Shown here piece by piece: positions 7,155 through 14,596 of a stretch of 23,517 nt of DNA. Origin of the DNA: WRMR01 sp031548645 (lineage in GTDB: Bacteria > Planctomycetota > Planctomycetia > Pirellulales > Thermoguttaceae); NCBI GenBank assembly GCA_031548645.1, contig JAVBQX010000304.1:1-23517 (forward strand). Reading direction: 5' to 3'. Under the pieces are notes generated by a model. It had not been told where the DNA came from, made no database searches, and saw only the letters and a program-made list of their open reading frames with translations. The first letter of the stretch is position 1, and the number at the start of each line of letters is the position of its first letter. The position numbers were made by a program, and so were the translations under genes.

Positions 7155-7649
7155 ATGTATTTGCATGGATTTATCCCCAATATTAATATCGCTCGATATT
7201 CATTATTCGCCTTGCTTTTTTTCTCCATCGGTTGCTCAGAGCCGCGACCGGACGGAATGCCCCCCTTATACCCTGTAACGCTGGAGTTCAAACAAGAGGG
7301 GACGCCGGTCAGCGAAGCGTCCATAAGATTGATCCCCCAGTCCACGAGCCAGTGGGCCGTCGGCGGCAGCACGGATTCCAATGGCAAAGTGCAACTAAAA
7401 ACTCACGGGAAATACACCGGGGCGCCGGAGGGAAAATATAAAATTTGCGTCAATAAATTCGTCTCCGAGGGAGAACTCCCGCAAATCGGCAAGTCGACCC
7501 CGCCCATGGTTCATTTCAATCTCGTCGAAACGCAGTACACGCTGCCGAATCAAACGCCGCTGGAGATTGAAATTGTCAAAGGAAAAAACAAGTTTGAGCC
7601 TTTTGATTTGGGCAAGGCGGTTCGACTTGAAATTACTCCCCCAAAATAA
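7155..7649 (+). CDS. Small planctomycete lipoprotein, carboxypeptidase-regulatory-like fold likely
   Basis: 164 residues. A hydrophobic stretch at 15-26 (YSLFALLFFSIG) leads to Cys27, a plausible lipoprotein cysteine although the -3 residue is Ser. The mature part has PVTLEFKQEGTPVSEASIRLIP and STDSNGKVQLKTHGKYTGAPEGKYKICVNK, a beta-sandwich pattern ('transport-associated' or carboxypeptidase-regulatory-like) that planctomycetes commonly encode beside DUF1559 genes. The exact function is unknown. AAGGA at 7140-7144 is about 10 bases before the ATG. The DUF1559 gene follows after 53 bases on the same strand, so the two are probably co-expressed. Confidence 0.8.
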   Translation: MYLHGFIPNINIARYSLFALLFFSIGCSEPRPDGMPPLYPVTLEFKQEGTPVSEASIRLIPQSTSQWAVGGSTDSNGKVQLKTHGKYTGAPEGKYKICVNKFVSEGELPQIGKSTPPMVHFNLVETQYTLPNQTPLEIEIVKGKNKFEPFDLGKAVRLEITPPK

Positions 7650-7702
7650 GTGATGATAGTTCAGTTTTTTACCATTCATATTTATTCGCGAAAGGGCCAG
7701 TC

Positions 7703-8821
7703 ATGAAACATGAAATTATTACTTTTGCTTCACCGGGAAAGCGATCGGCTTTTACCCTGGTGGAACTCCTCGTTGTCATCGCCATCATAGGAATTTTGAT
7801 TGCATTGCTGCTTCCCGCCGTCCAGGCGGCGAGGGAAGCGGCGCGTCGGATGGAATGCTCCAACAAGCTGAAACAACTCGGCTTGGCCTTGCATACCCAC
7901 CTTGATGCACGCAAAACCTTTCCCGCGGGCAGCGACAGCCTCAACGGTCGCTTTACGGCGAACACGGTCAGCACTTCCGTTCACCTTTTCCCTTATATTG
8001 AACAGGGGGCGCTCTACGATGAAATTTACAATTGCGATGTCGCGGATATTCCCCGGGGAACGGGGGCTCCCTGGAACGTGTTGGCCGTCAGCAATGCGGA
8101 CATGGCGTTTTTGCTCTGTCCTTCATGCGGCGTCAAAACGAAGACCAGTCCCGGCGATGCGACGTATGGTTCACGTCTGGTCGGGCCGAACAATTATGTG
8201 TACAGTCTTGGAGACGGGCTCTGGGCCCAGGGAAACCCCGGGACCGGTGGCACCAATCACGATGTCACCAGTCGCGGGATGTTCTATCGTGATGCAAAAA
8301 ATATTTCCGCCGCGTCGGACGGGACAAGCAATACGGTTGCCGTCAGCGAGTGCCTGATTCCAACGCAATATCAGGGACAGGAGGTAGGAATCAACGTGGC
8401 CATGTACAATGGCATCTGGGACGGTACGCCCAACGGCATTCCGGGAAATTGCATGACCGGTCTTGTGCTGGAACCAGGCAATAACAAGGTTTTTGCCGAC
8501 TCCCAGAAAACGAGCAGTTTTCGTGGCTTGCTGGCGACCATGGGGTGGCTTGACGCCAACGGCTTTACGACCTTGACGCCACCAAATTCCCCGTTATGCC
8601 AATATGGATCGAACCGGAATGACTGGGGCGTTTTCCCGCCCGCCAGCCGACACACCGGCGGAGTCAACGTGACCATGCTGGACGGATCGGTTCAGTTTAT
8701 CAGCAATACGATTGACTGCCGTGACATGAACGCCTACGCCGTACGTTCGGGAGCAAGTCCCTACGGCGTCTGGGGGGCTCTTGGCAGTCCGGCGGGGGGA
8801 GAGGCTTACGGCCTTCCGTAA
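7703..8821 (+). CDS. DUF1559 prepilin-type N-terminal domain protein
   Basis: 372 residues. The N-terminus KRSAFTLVELLVVIAII (about 13-29), with Glu21 at the fifth mature position, is a type IV prepilin or pseudopilin cleavage and methylation site; the residue before the cleaved bond is Ala, not the common Gly. LLPAVQAAREAARRMECSNKLKQLGLALH follows, and the protein ends with HTGGVNVTMLDGSVQFI, both signatures of the planctomycete DUF1559 (SBP_bac_10) family. These proteins are expanded in planctomycetes and are thought to be fibre or cell-surface proteins, but no member here can be given a role. Start at ATG 7703, with AAAGGG upstream. It follows the lipoprotein gene and precedes the oxidoreductase by 74 bases. 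Confidence 0.95.
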   Translation: MKHEIITFASPGKRSAFTLVELLVVIAIIGILIALLLPAVQAAREAARRMECSNKLKQLGLALHTHLDARKTFPAGSDSLNGRFTANTVSTSVHLFPYIEQGALYDEIYNCDVADIPRGTGAPWNVLAVSNADMAFLLCPSCGVKTKTSPGDATYGSRLVGPNNYVYSLGDGLWAQGNPGTGGTNHDVTSRGMFYRDAKNISAASDGTSNTVAVSECLIPTQYQGQEVGINVAMYNGIWDGTPNGIPGNCMTGLVLEPGNNKVFADSQKTSSFRGLLATMGWLDANGFTTLTPPNSPLCQYGSNRNDWGVFPPASRHTGGVNVTMLDGSVQFISNTIDCRDMNAYAVRSGASPYGVWGALGSPAGGEAYGLP

Positions 8822-8895
8822 AGCGTGTGGATACAATTGAATTGCGTGTACTTGAATGCAGAATAACAATAATTTGTATAGAATGGAATATTTCG

Positions 8896-10302
8896 ATGAA
8901 AGCAAATCAACCTTCGAGACGCGGTTTTTTGAAAACGACTTTGGCGACAGGTGCCGCTGTCGTGATTTCTCCCATGGTGATTCCGAGTTCGGTTCTGGCC
9001 GCTCCCAATCGACCGGGGGCCAATGATGTCGTCCGGGTGGCGATGATCGGCATGGGCGGTCGCGGGGCTGGAATCTACGGACCGTCCGTCAAGCCTGTCG
9101 CCGGCTTGAAAGTGGTTGCCGTTTCCGAAGTTTTCCGCCCCAAGCTGGACAATTTCATGAAACGCGCAGGCAGTGCCGACGGGGTGGCGGCCTACGACGA
9201 CTACCACGTCATGCTTGACAAGGAAAAACTGGACGCGGTCATGGTGGAAACGACGACCCATGCCCGTGCCAGGGCGACGATTCTCGCCATGCAGGCCGGG
9301 TTGCACACCTACATCGAAAAGCCGATGTCGCTGACCATCGCGGAAGGCCGTTATATGTGCGATGCTGCGAAAAAATATGGCGTCGTCACACAGGTCGGCT
9401 CGCAGCAGCGGTCGCTCCCGCTGACCACATGGGCCTGCCGAATGATCAAAGAGGGAGCCATCGGCAAAGTCAAAATCATCGAGGCCCCCAACTTCGTCGG
9501 CCCGTGGAAATGGGACAAAAACGAAGAGCAGCCCCTTCCCGAAGGCGGAGTGGACGGCTGGTGGGACCGCTGGCAGGATCAGGCCGTCGCGAGGCCTTAT
9601 CACGGCTCGCTCCATTATGATTGGTCCCGGTGGTGGGATTATGACGGTGGCGGGTTGTGCTTCGGCGTGACGGGGTGGGGGACTCATTCCTTTGATCAGG
9701 TCAACGCCGCGCTCGGAACCGATGACACGGGTCCGACCCAAATCATCCTGGACGAGGAACCCCGCGTGGAGGAATCAGGGAAATTCGCGCCGCCGAACTA
9801 TTCGGATGAATACAAGGAAGATGACGACACGGGCAAACCGTATTACGGCATGGCCAAAGTCACGGGCCCGCGCGGCCGGATGAGAATGAAATTTGACAAC
9901 GGCGCCGAACTCCGCCTGACTCTCAACGGCGACCGCGGCCCCGGGCTCGGGTGCATCGTGACGGGAGAAAAGGGCAAGATCGAAATCAACCGCCACAAAC
10001 TTTCCTCGAACCCGAGAGCCTTGATCAAGGATGCGCCGCCCAACGACAGGGACGAAACGGTTTATCACGTCGAAAACTGGATTGATTGCATCCGCACAGG
10101 GAAAAAATGCAACGCGGACATTGAAATCGGACATCGCGGAACGACGTTGTGTTATCTCGTCAACATCGCACGCGAGGTCGGCAAGGTCGGTGAACCGCTG
10201 CTTTGGGATCCGAAGGCGGAAAAATTCACCAACTCCCCGGAAGGCAACAAACTGCTGGCCAGGACCCAACGCAAGGGCTACGAATTGCCTGCGATTTCCT
10301 GA
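8896..10302 (+). CDS. Gfo/Idh/MocA-family oxidoreductase with twin-arginine signal (first copy)
   Basis: 468 residues. A TAT signal (SRRGFLKTT, 7-15, then hydrophobic to about 36) is followed by the NAD(P)-binding motif VRVAMIGMGGRGAGIYG (46-62). EKPMSL (141-146) is the conserved EKP motif of the Gfo/Idh/MocA family, and the alpha/beta C-terminal domain carries HSFDQVNAALGTDD. Exported members with TAT signals are typical of planctomycetes and are thought to oxidise or interconvert sugars or sugar acids with a bound cofactor; the substrate is unknown. ATG at 8896 is chosen because the TAT motif directly follows; an in-frame GTG at 8827 would put a non-signal extension before it. The ribosome site is weak. 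It sits between the DUF1559 and DUF1080 genes. Confidence 0.93.
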   Translation: MKANQPSRRGFLKTTLATGAAVVISPMVIPSSVLAAPNRPGANDVVRVAMIGMGGRGAGIYGPSVKPVAGLKVVAVSEVFRPKLDNFMKRAGSADGVAAYDDYHVMLDKEKLDAVMVETTTHARARATILAMQAGLHTYIEKPMSLTIAEGRYMCDAAKKYGVVTQVGSQQRSLPLTTWACRMIKEGAIGKVKIIEAPNFVGPWKWDKNEEQPLPEGGVDGWWDRWQDQAVARPYHGSLHYDWSRWWDYDGGGLCFGVTGWGTHSFDQVNAALGTDDTGPTQIILDEEPRVEESGKFAPPNYSDEYKEDDDTGKPYYGMAKVTGPRGRMRMKFDNGAELRLTLNGDRGPGLGCIVTGEKGKIEINRHKLSSNPRALIKDAPPNDRDETVYHVENWIDCIRTGKKCNADIEIGHRGTTLCYLVNIAREVGKVGEPLLWDPKAEKFTNSPEGNKLLARTQRKGYELPAIS

Positions 10303-10334
10303 CTCCCGTTGTCGTGACCTGTTGATACGACTGT

Positions 10335-10366
10335 TTTTTCGCCGATTTGTTTGAGTCGGCGAAAAA
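10335..10366. other. Strong stem-loop after the first oxidoreductase gene
   Basis: TTTTTCGCCGA (10335-10345) and TCGGCGAAAAA (10356-10366) form an 11-bp perfect stem with a 10-base loop, about 30 bases after the stop codon. On the plus strand the T-run is on the 5' side and an A-run follows, so it is not a standard intrinsic terminator; it may block exonucleases or act as a weak terminator. Confidence 0.5.
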
Positions 10367-10397
10367 TTTGAAAACGTATTTTGAAGACCGCCTGAAA

Positions 10398-10435
10398 TCG
10401 CCGACCGGCATATTGACGTATGCCCGTGTCGGCGA
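10398..10435. other. Second, longer imperfect hairpin in the same gap
   Basis: TCGCCGAC (10398-10405) pairs with GTCGGCGA (10428-10435), and inside it GGCATA (10407-10412) pairs with TATGCC (10419-10424), with a 1-by-3 internal loop and a 6-base tip. It reuses the CGCCGA/TCGGCG stem of the hairpin just upstream. Confidence 0.5.
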
Positions 10436-10505
10436 GTCGGGCGGGTCCCATGTCGTGTTTTGCCTTTCCCGCCGTTCAATGACACCCGCCCATTTTGTTT
10501 TTTCT

Positions 10506-10534
10506 TTGACACCGCCCGTTTCCCGGTGGACAAT
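10506..10534 (+). promoter_or_regulatory. Candidate sigma70-type promoter of the DUF1080/URO-D genes
   Basis: TTGACA (10506-10511, full match), a 17-base spacer and GACAAT (10529-10534, four of six). The DUF1080 start follows about 65 bases later. Lying after two hairpins, it suggests a separate transcription unit. Confidence 0.5.
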
Positions 10535-10599
10535 GCGCGCCGTGTTGTCAATGTTTGTTTGAAATTGTTTAAATATCCCGGATATACGGAGAAACGATA

Positions 10600-11337
10600 A
10601 TGATGCTGAAACCGCTCCATGTAATTCCCTGTCTTGCGATGATGTTTGCTTTCCTGTGCCATTCCCATGCGTCGGATTTTACGAAACCCGACAAGGACGG
10701 ATTCGTCGAAATTTTCAACGGCACCAGTCTCGACGGTTGGGAAGGCGTCAAAGACGGCTGGGAAGCGAAGGACGGCGCGATCGTCGGCGAAAGCACGCCC
10801 GAAAAACCGTGTCGCGCATCGCATTACCTTTACTGGGCCGAAAAGGAACCGGCCAACTTCCACCTGAAACTGACGTTCCGACTGCAAGGTCAGGGAGCCA
10901 ATTCCGGCATCCAGTTCCGGAGTGAAAAACGACCGAACTGGGACACCTACGGATACCAGGCCGACATGGACCAGGAACTGAACTGGATGGGCTGCCTCTT
11001 TCACCATAAGCGTGCCGCCGTGGTCACGCGCGGTTATGACAATGTGGTCGATCCCGACGGCACGGTTCATGAAAAGAAATTCGCAGACGGGGCGGAACTG
11101 ATCAAGGTCTATAAACCGAACGACTGGAACGACTACGAGGTGATCGCCGACGGGAGCGTCCTGACGCTGCTCATCAACGGCAAGATGATGTGCCGTGTCG
11201 ACGACCGTCACGCGACCGAATCGGCCAAATCGGGGATCATCGCCCTGCAAATGCACCAGGGACCGCCGATGAAAGTTGAATACAAGAACATCCGCATCAA
11301 ACTTCTTCCGGATGAAAACCTAGCAAAAGATCAATGA
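10600..11337 (+). CDS. DUF1080 / 3-keto-disaccharide hydrolase domain secreted protein
   Basis: 245 residues. A signal peptide spans about 1-24 (ends CHSHAS, Sec type). The DUF1080 concanavalin-like domain follows: FVEIFNGTSLDGWEG, then DGWEAKDGAIVGES, FHLKLTFRLQGQGANSGIQFRSE, DTYGYQADMDQ, WNDYEVIADGSVLTLLINGKMMCRVDD, and SGIIALQMHQGPPMKVEYKNIRIKLL at the end. Members of this family bind or cleave carbohydrates, and some act on 3-keto-disaccharides. Beside a Gfo/Idh/MocA oxidoreductase, which in other systems makes or reduces 3-keto sugars, such a role is reasonable but inferred. Two adjacent ATGs occur; GGAGA at 10588-10592 fits the one at 10600. The URO-D gene begins 85 bases after the stop. 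Confidence 0.93.
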   Translation: MMLKPLHVIPCLAMMFAFLCHSHASDFTKPDKDGFVEIFNGTSLDGWEGVKDGWEAKDGAIVGESTPEKPCRASHYLYWAEKEPANFHLKLTFRLQGQGANSGIQFRSEKRPNWDTYGYQADMDQELNWMGCLFHHKRAAVVTRGYDNVVDPDGTVHEKKFADGAELIKVYKPNDWNDYEVIADGSVLTLLINGKMMCRVDDRHATESAKSGIIALQMHQGPPMKVEYKNIRIKLLPDENLAKDQ

Positions 11338-11422
11338 TGTGTTTCGGCGTCCGGACAAGTTGTCCGCATTTTTTTCGTATTTCTGTTCCGATCGATTTTC
11401 ACTTTTTTCAATCCTACATGCC

Positions 11423-12430
11423 ATGAATCGCCAGTGGTTAAAAAATCTCACGTCGGACGATAAACGTCATGCCATGCCGATCATGACCACGCCCGGCTTT
11501 TCGCTGATCGGCGTCAAGGCGGGCGACGTTTTTCTATCGGGAGAAACGCAGTTCCGGGCCGTCAAGACCATCGTCGAACGTTTCCCCGCCACGGCCGCCG
11601 CGCTCACCATGATGGACCTGTCCGTCGAAGCGGAAGCCTTCGGGGCGGAAGTCCGCTTCAATGAACACGACAATCCCGACATCGTCAAGCCGGCTTTAAA
11701 CGATTTGAGCGACGCGGATACGTTGAAAATTCCGGAAGTCGGTTCCCATCGAACGGGTCAGGTTTTACTGGCCGCGCGGCGCTGTGCCGCCGAAATCTCG
11801 GACCGGCCGACGCTCGGCGGGTTGATCGGCCCGTTTTCGTTGAGCGGTCGCCTGATCGACATGAGCAAAATGATGCTTGCCACGATGACCGAGCCGGAAG
11901 CCGTGCATCGTTTGTTGGAAAAAACGACGGCCTTCCTGATCGAATATGCAAAAGCGTTCAAGGAAACGGGCTGCCACGGGCTGATTATGGCGGAACCCGC
12001 CGCGGGATTGATCTCGCCGAAGATGGCCGAGGAATTTTCCTACCGTTACATCCGCCGGATCGTCGATGCGGTGAAAGACGAAAATTTCGTTTTCGTTTTA
12101 CACAATTGCGGGCAAACGGAAAAGATGATTCCCCAAATGCTCGACACGGGGGCATCGGCCCTGCACCTGGGAAACGCCATTATCATGACGAATGTGCTCG
12201 GGCAGGTTCCGGAAACCATTCCGGTGATGGGAAATATCGACCCCTCGTCCGTTTTTCTCATGGGCACGCCGGAACTCGTGTATCAAAAGACGGAGGAACT
12301 GCTCAACGCAACGGCAAAATTTCCGCATTTCGTGCTTTCGTCCGGCTGCGACATTCCGGCGGGAACGCCGCTTGACAATCTCCGTGCGTTTTTCGACGCG
12401 CTGGAAGCGTTCAACGCTTCGAAAGCATAA
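11423..12430 (+). CDS. Uroporphyrinogen decarboxylase-fold protein, MtaA/MtbA-like corrinoid methyltransferase type
   Basis: 335 residues, full length for the URO-D fold. The zinc ligands of the methylcobamide methyltransferase branch are visible: VLHNCGQ (His227, Cys229) and LSSGCDIP (Cys309). LIGPFSLSGRL (134-144) and IMAEPAAGLISPKM (188-201) also match that branch, not haem-pathway HemE. These enzymes use zinc to activate a thiol for methyl transfer from a corrinoid protein. No corrinoid protein or partner methyltransferase is in this window, so the substrate is open. The start is ATG 11423, where the conserved region begins; the longer reading from 11339 adds a non-conserved stretch. No Shine-Dalgarno site is seen. 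The stop lies 10 bases from the convergent SulP gene, with no terminator visible. Confidence 0.88.
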   Translation: MNRQWLKNLTSDDKRHAMPIMTTPGFSLIGVKAGDVFLSGETQFRAVKTIVERFPATAAALTMMDLSVEAEAFGAEVRFNEHDNPDIVKPALNDLSDADTLKIPEVGSHRTGQVLLAARRCAAEISDRPTLGGLIGPFSLSGRLIDMSKMMLATMTEPEAVHRLLEKTTAFLIEYAKAFKETGCHGLIMAEPAAGLISPKMAEEFSYRYIRRIVDAVKDENFVFVLHNCGQTEKMIPQMLDTGASALHLGNAIIMTNVLGQVPETIPVMGNIDPSSVFLMGTPELVYQKTEELLNATAKFPHFVLSSGCDIPAGTPLDNLRAFFDALEAFNASKA

Positions 12431-12440
12431 GACAAGGCGG

Positions 12441-14174
12441 TCACGCCGCGACAGTCTCCTCTTTTTCCTGCCGCGCCACGACAGGCGGTTTTTTCGCCTG
12501 CAATTCGTTTTGCACGAGATCCGCCGCGAAGGGCAGCGCTTCGACGAGCGAGGCGAAAACGTTGGCCCGACCGACAGCCTGCATCAGGCCGAACTTTTCG
12601 AGCTTGCGTTCGACGTGCGGCTGTATGCCGGCGATGAGGACGGTCGTTTTCTTCCGTTGGGCTCGTTTGATCAGGTCTTCGAACGCGTTCATCCCGGTCG
12701 CGTCGATGAGGGGCACGTTCCGCATCCGCAAAATGAGCACGGTCGGCATATTGTCCTGGATCATCGTCTGGAATTTGCTCGCCGCACCGAAGAAGAAGGG
12801 GCCGTTGATCTCGTAAATCTGCACTTCGTCGGGAATGTCGTACTCGAAAACCTGGAGCGCGGCCCGATTTTCCATCGGGTCGACCGACGAAAGATGGTGC
12901 AGCGTGTGCATTTTGCCCATGCCGAAATTCTGTTCCATGCGTCGCATGAAAAGAAACGAGGCCATGACCATGCCCAGCGGAATGGCGACCGTCAGGTCGA
13001 GGAACACGGTCAGCAGGAAGGTGAGCACCATGACGACGATGTCGCTTTTGGGGGCCTTGAACATGCGGACGAAAAGCCGGTATTCGCTCATGTTGATGGC
13101 GACCACGATCAGCAGCCCGCCCAGCACGGCCATGGGGATCAGCGAAACCAGTTGCCCGAGGCACAGCACGGCGACCAGAACCACGATGGCGTGAATGAGC
13201 CCCGCGACGGGCGTGCGCCCGCCGTTTTTGACGTTCGTCGCCGTGCGGGCGATGGCACCCGTGGCGGGCAATCCGCCGAACAGCGGCGAGGCGATGTTGG
13301 CCACGCCCTGCGCGATCAGTTCCGTGTTCGAGCGGTGTTTGGCGCCGATCATGCCGTCGGCCACGACCGCCGAAAGGAGCGATTCAATCGCCCCGAGCAT
13401 GGCGATGGCCACCGCCGCGGGGAGCAGTTCGCGGATCATCGACACGTGAAACGCCGGCATGTGCGGTTTCGGAAAACTCATGTTGATTTCGCTGAAACGC
13501 GTCCCGATGGTTTCGACCGGCAGACCGGTCAGCGCAACCAGCAGCGTGCAAACGACCAGCGCGACCAGGGCGCCGGGCACGCGTTTCGAGAATTTCGGCG
13601 TCAGCAGAACGATGGCGACCGCAAGGGCCGAAAGGACGACGGCCCAAAGGTTGAGCGTCCCGATGTCGTGCCAGTAGGCCTGGATTTTTTCGACGAATTC
13701 GGCGGGCACGCTCGTCATTTGCAGGCCGAACAGGTCGCGAAACTGGGTCACGGCGATCAGCACCGCGATGCCCGAGGTGAACCCCAGCGTGACCGGGTAG
13801 GGAATGTATTTGATGATGGCCCCGAAGCGGAACAGCCCCATCGCGATGAGGATGACGCCGGCCATGAGCGTCGCGACGAGCAGTCCCTCGAAGCCGAATT
13901 TCTGGATGATGCCGTAAACGATCACGATGAACGCGCCGGTCGGCCCGCCGATCTGGACCCGGCTGCCGCTGAGCGCGGAAATGAGGAACCCGGCGATGAC
14001 GGCCGTGTACAGCCCCGCCTCGGGCGAGGCCCCGGAGGCGATCCCGAAGGCGATGGAAAGCGGAATGGCGACGATCCCGGTGATGATGCCGGCCACGAGG
14101 TCGGTGGAAAATTGGCGCCAGGAGTACCCTTCCCTGAGTACGGAAATTAATTGCGGTTGAAAAACGCGTTTCAT
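12441..14174 (-). CDS. SulP-family inorganic anion transporter with C-terminal STAS domain
   Basis: 577 residues. The membrane part (about 10-400) shows family motifs: DLVAGIITGIVAIPLSIAFGIASG, then AGLYTAVIAGFLISALSGSRVQIGGPTGAF and the later LPATGAIARTATNVKNGGRTPVAGLIHA. The cytoplasmic STAS domain (about 435-550) includes VQIYEINGPFFFGAASKFQ and LILRMRNVPLIDATGMNAFEDL. SulP proteins carry sulfate, bicarbonate or similar anions in symport or exchange; the ion here cannot be told. The start is taken at ATG 14174 (MKRVFQPQLISVLREGYSW), with AGGA about 13 bases before it; an upstream ATG at 14237 (with GAGGGG) would add 21 residues and cannot be excluded. The gene is alone on its strand, with the orphan chemoreceptor gene about 420 bases upstream. 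Confidence 0.94.
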   Translation of the reverse strand: MKRVFQPQLISVLREGYSWRQFSTDLVAGIITGIVAIPLSIAFGIASGASPEAGLYTAVIAGFLISALSGSRVQIGGPTGAFIVIVYGIIQKFGFEGLLVATLMAGVILIAMGLFRFGAIIKYIPYPVTLGFTSGIAVLIAVTQFRDLFGLQMTSVPAEFVEKIQAYWHDIGTLNLWAVVLSALAVAIVLLTPKFSKRVPGALVALVVCTLLVALTGLPVETIGTRFSEINMSFPKPHMPAFHVSMIRELLPAAVAIAMLGAIESLLSAVVADGMIGAKHRSNTELIAQGVANIASPLFGGLPATGAIARTATNVKNGGRTPVAGLIHAIVVLVAVLCLGQLVSLIPMAVLGGLLIVVAINMSEYRLFVRMFKAPKSDIVVMVLTFLLTVFLDLTVAIPLGMVMASFLFMRRMEQNFGMGKMHTLHHLSSVDPMENRAALQVFEYDIPDEVQIYEINGPFFFGAASKFQTMIQDNMPTVLILRMRNVPLIDATGMNAFEDLIKRAQRKKTTVLIAGIQPHVERKLEKFGLMQAVGRANVFASLVEALPFAADLVQNELQAKKPPVVARQEKEETVAA

Positions 14175-14274
14175 GGAACTGCCGGATTCCTGCAGCAAAA
14201 GAGAGTGATTCGGTCGAAGAAGGTGCCTGTGTCGCATCCCCTCATTGATACAATCGGCACAAAAGAAGCAAATG

Positions 14275-14301
14275 ATTATAGAGCCGCAAAAATTTCGGCA
14301 A
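14275..14301 (-). promoter_or_regulatory. Candidate promoter of the SulP gene
   Basis: On the minus strand TATAAT lies at 14280-14275, with TTGCCG 15 bases upstream (14301-14296). The short spacer weakens it. It would give a leader of about 95 bases before ATG 14174. The rest of the gap 14175-14596 holds one GC-rich hairpin and nothing else I can support. Confidence 0.33.
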
Positions 14302-14451
14302 AGGGCAACCGGGCGGAAACGGTGGAATTTCGAGAAAATCATCAGCCGGAAACAGAATGACGGAAACGCAATATCTGTGTCAAGCACATGCGGAGCTGGT
14401 TAAATACACTTCGAACTGCGGAAGTTTTGCGGCTTCGGTAGAAATTTCCCC

Positions 14452-14469
14452 GGGCCGGGATGCCGGCCC
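14452..14469. terminator. GC-rich hairpin after the chemoreceptor gene
   Basis: GGGCCGG (14452-14458), a GATG loop and CCGGCCC (14463-14469) form a perfect 7-bp GC stem about 130 bases beyond the chemoreceptor stop. There is no U-run in the minus-strand direction, so it may be a Rho-assisted or processing site, not an intrinsic terminator. Confidence 0.3.
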
Positions 14470-14596
14470 TTTCGTCGCCACTCTTCGTGCGAATGTCCGT
14501 GTTCATCATTTTCCGAAGCGGCGATGTATGTCTCGCAAACTTCCGGCATGCACTTCCTGTTCGAACGGCTCCTGATACTTTACGTGGAAACCGGGT

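Noticed and set aside
9775..11256. 493-codon open frame on the minus strand
   Set aside because: Runs antisense across the oxidoreductase and DUF1080 genes and through the hairpin gap between them; low plausibility as protein.
12372..14150. 592-codon open frame on the plus strand
   Set aside because: It lies antisense to the SulP transporter; its translation is Arg-, Asp-, His- and Gly-rich without any domain, a usual shadow of a GC-biased gene.
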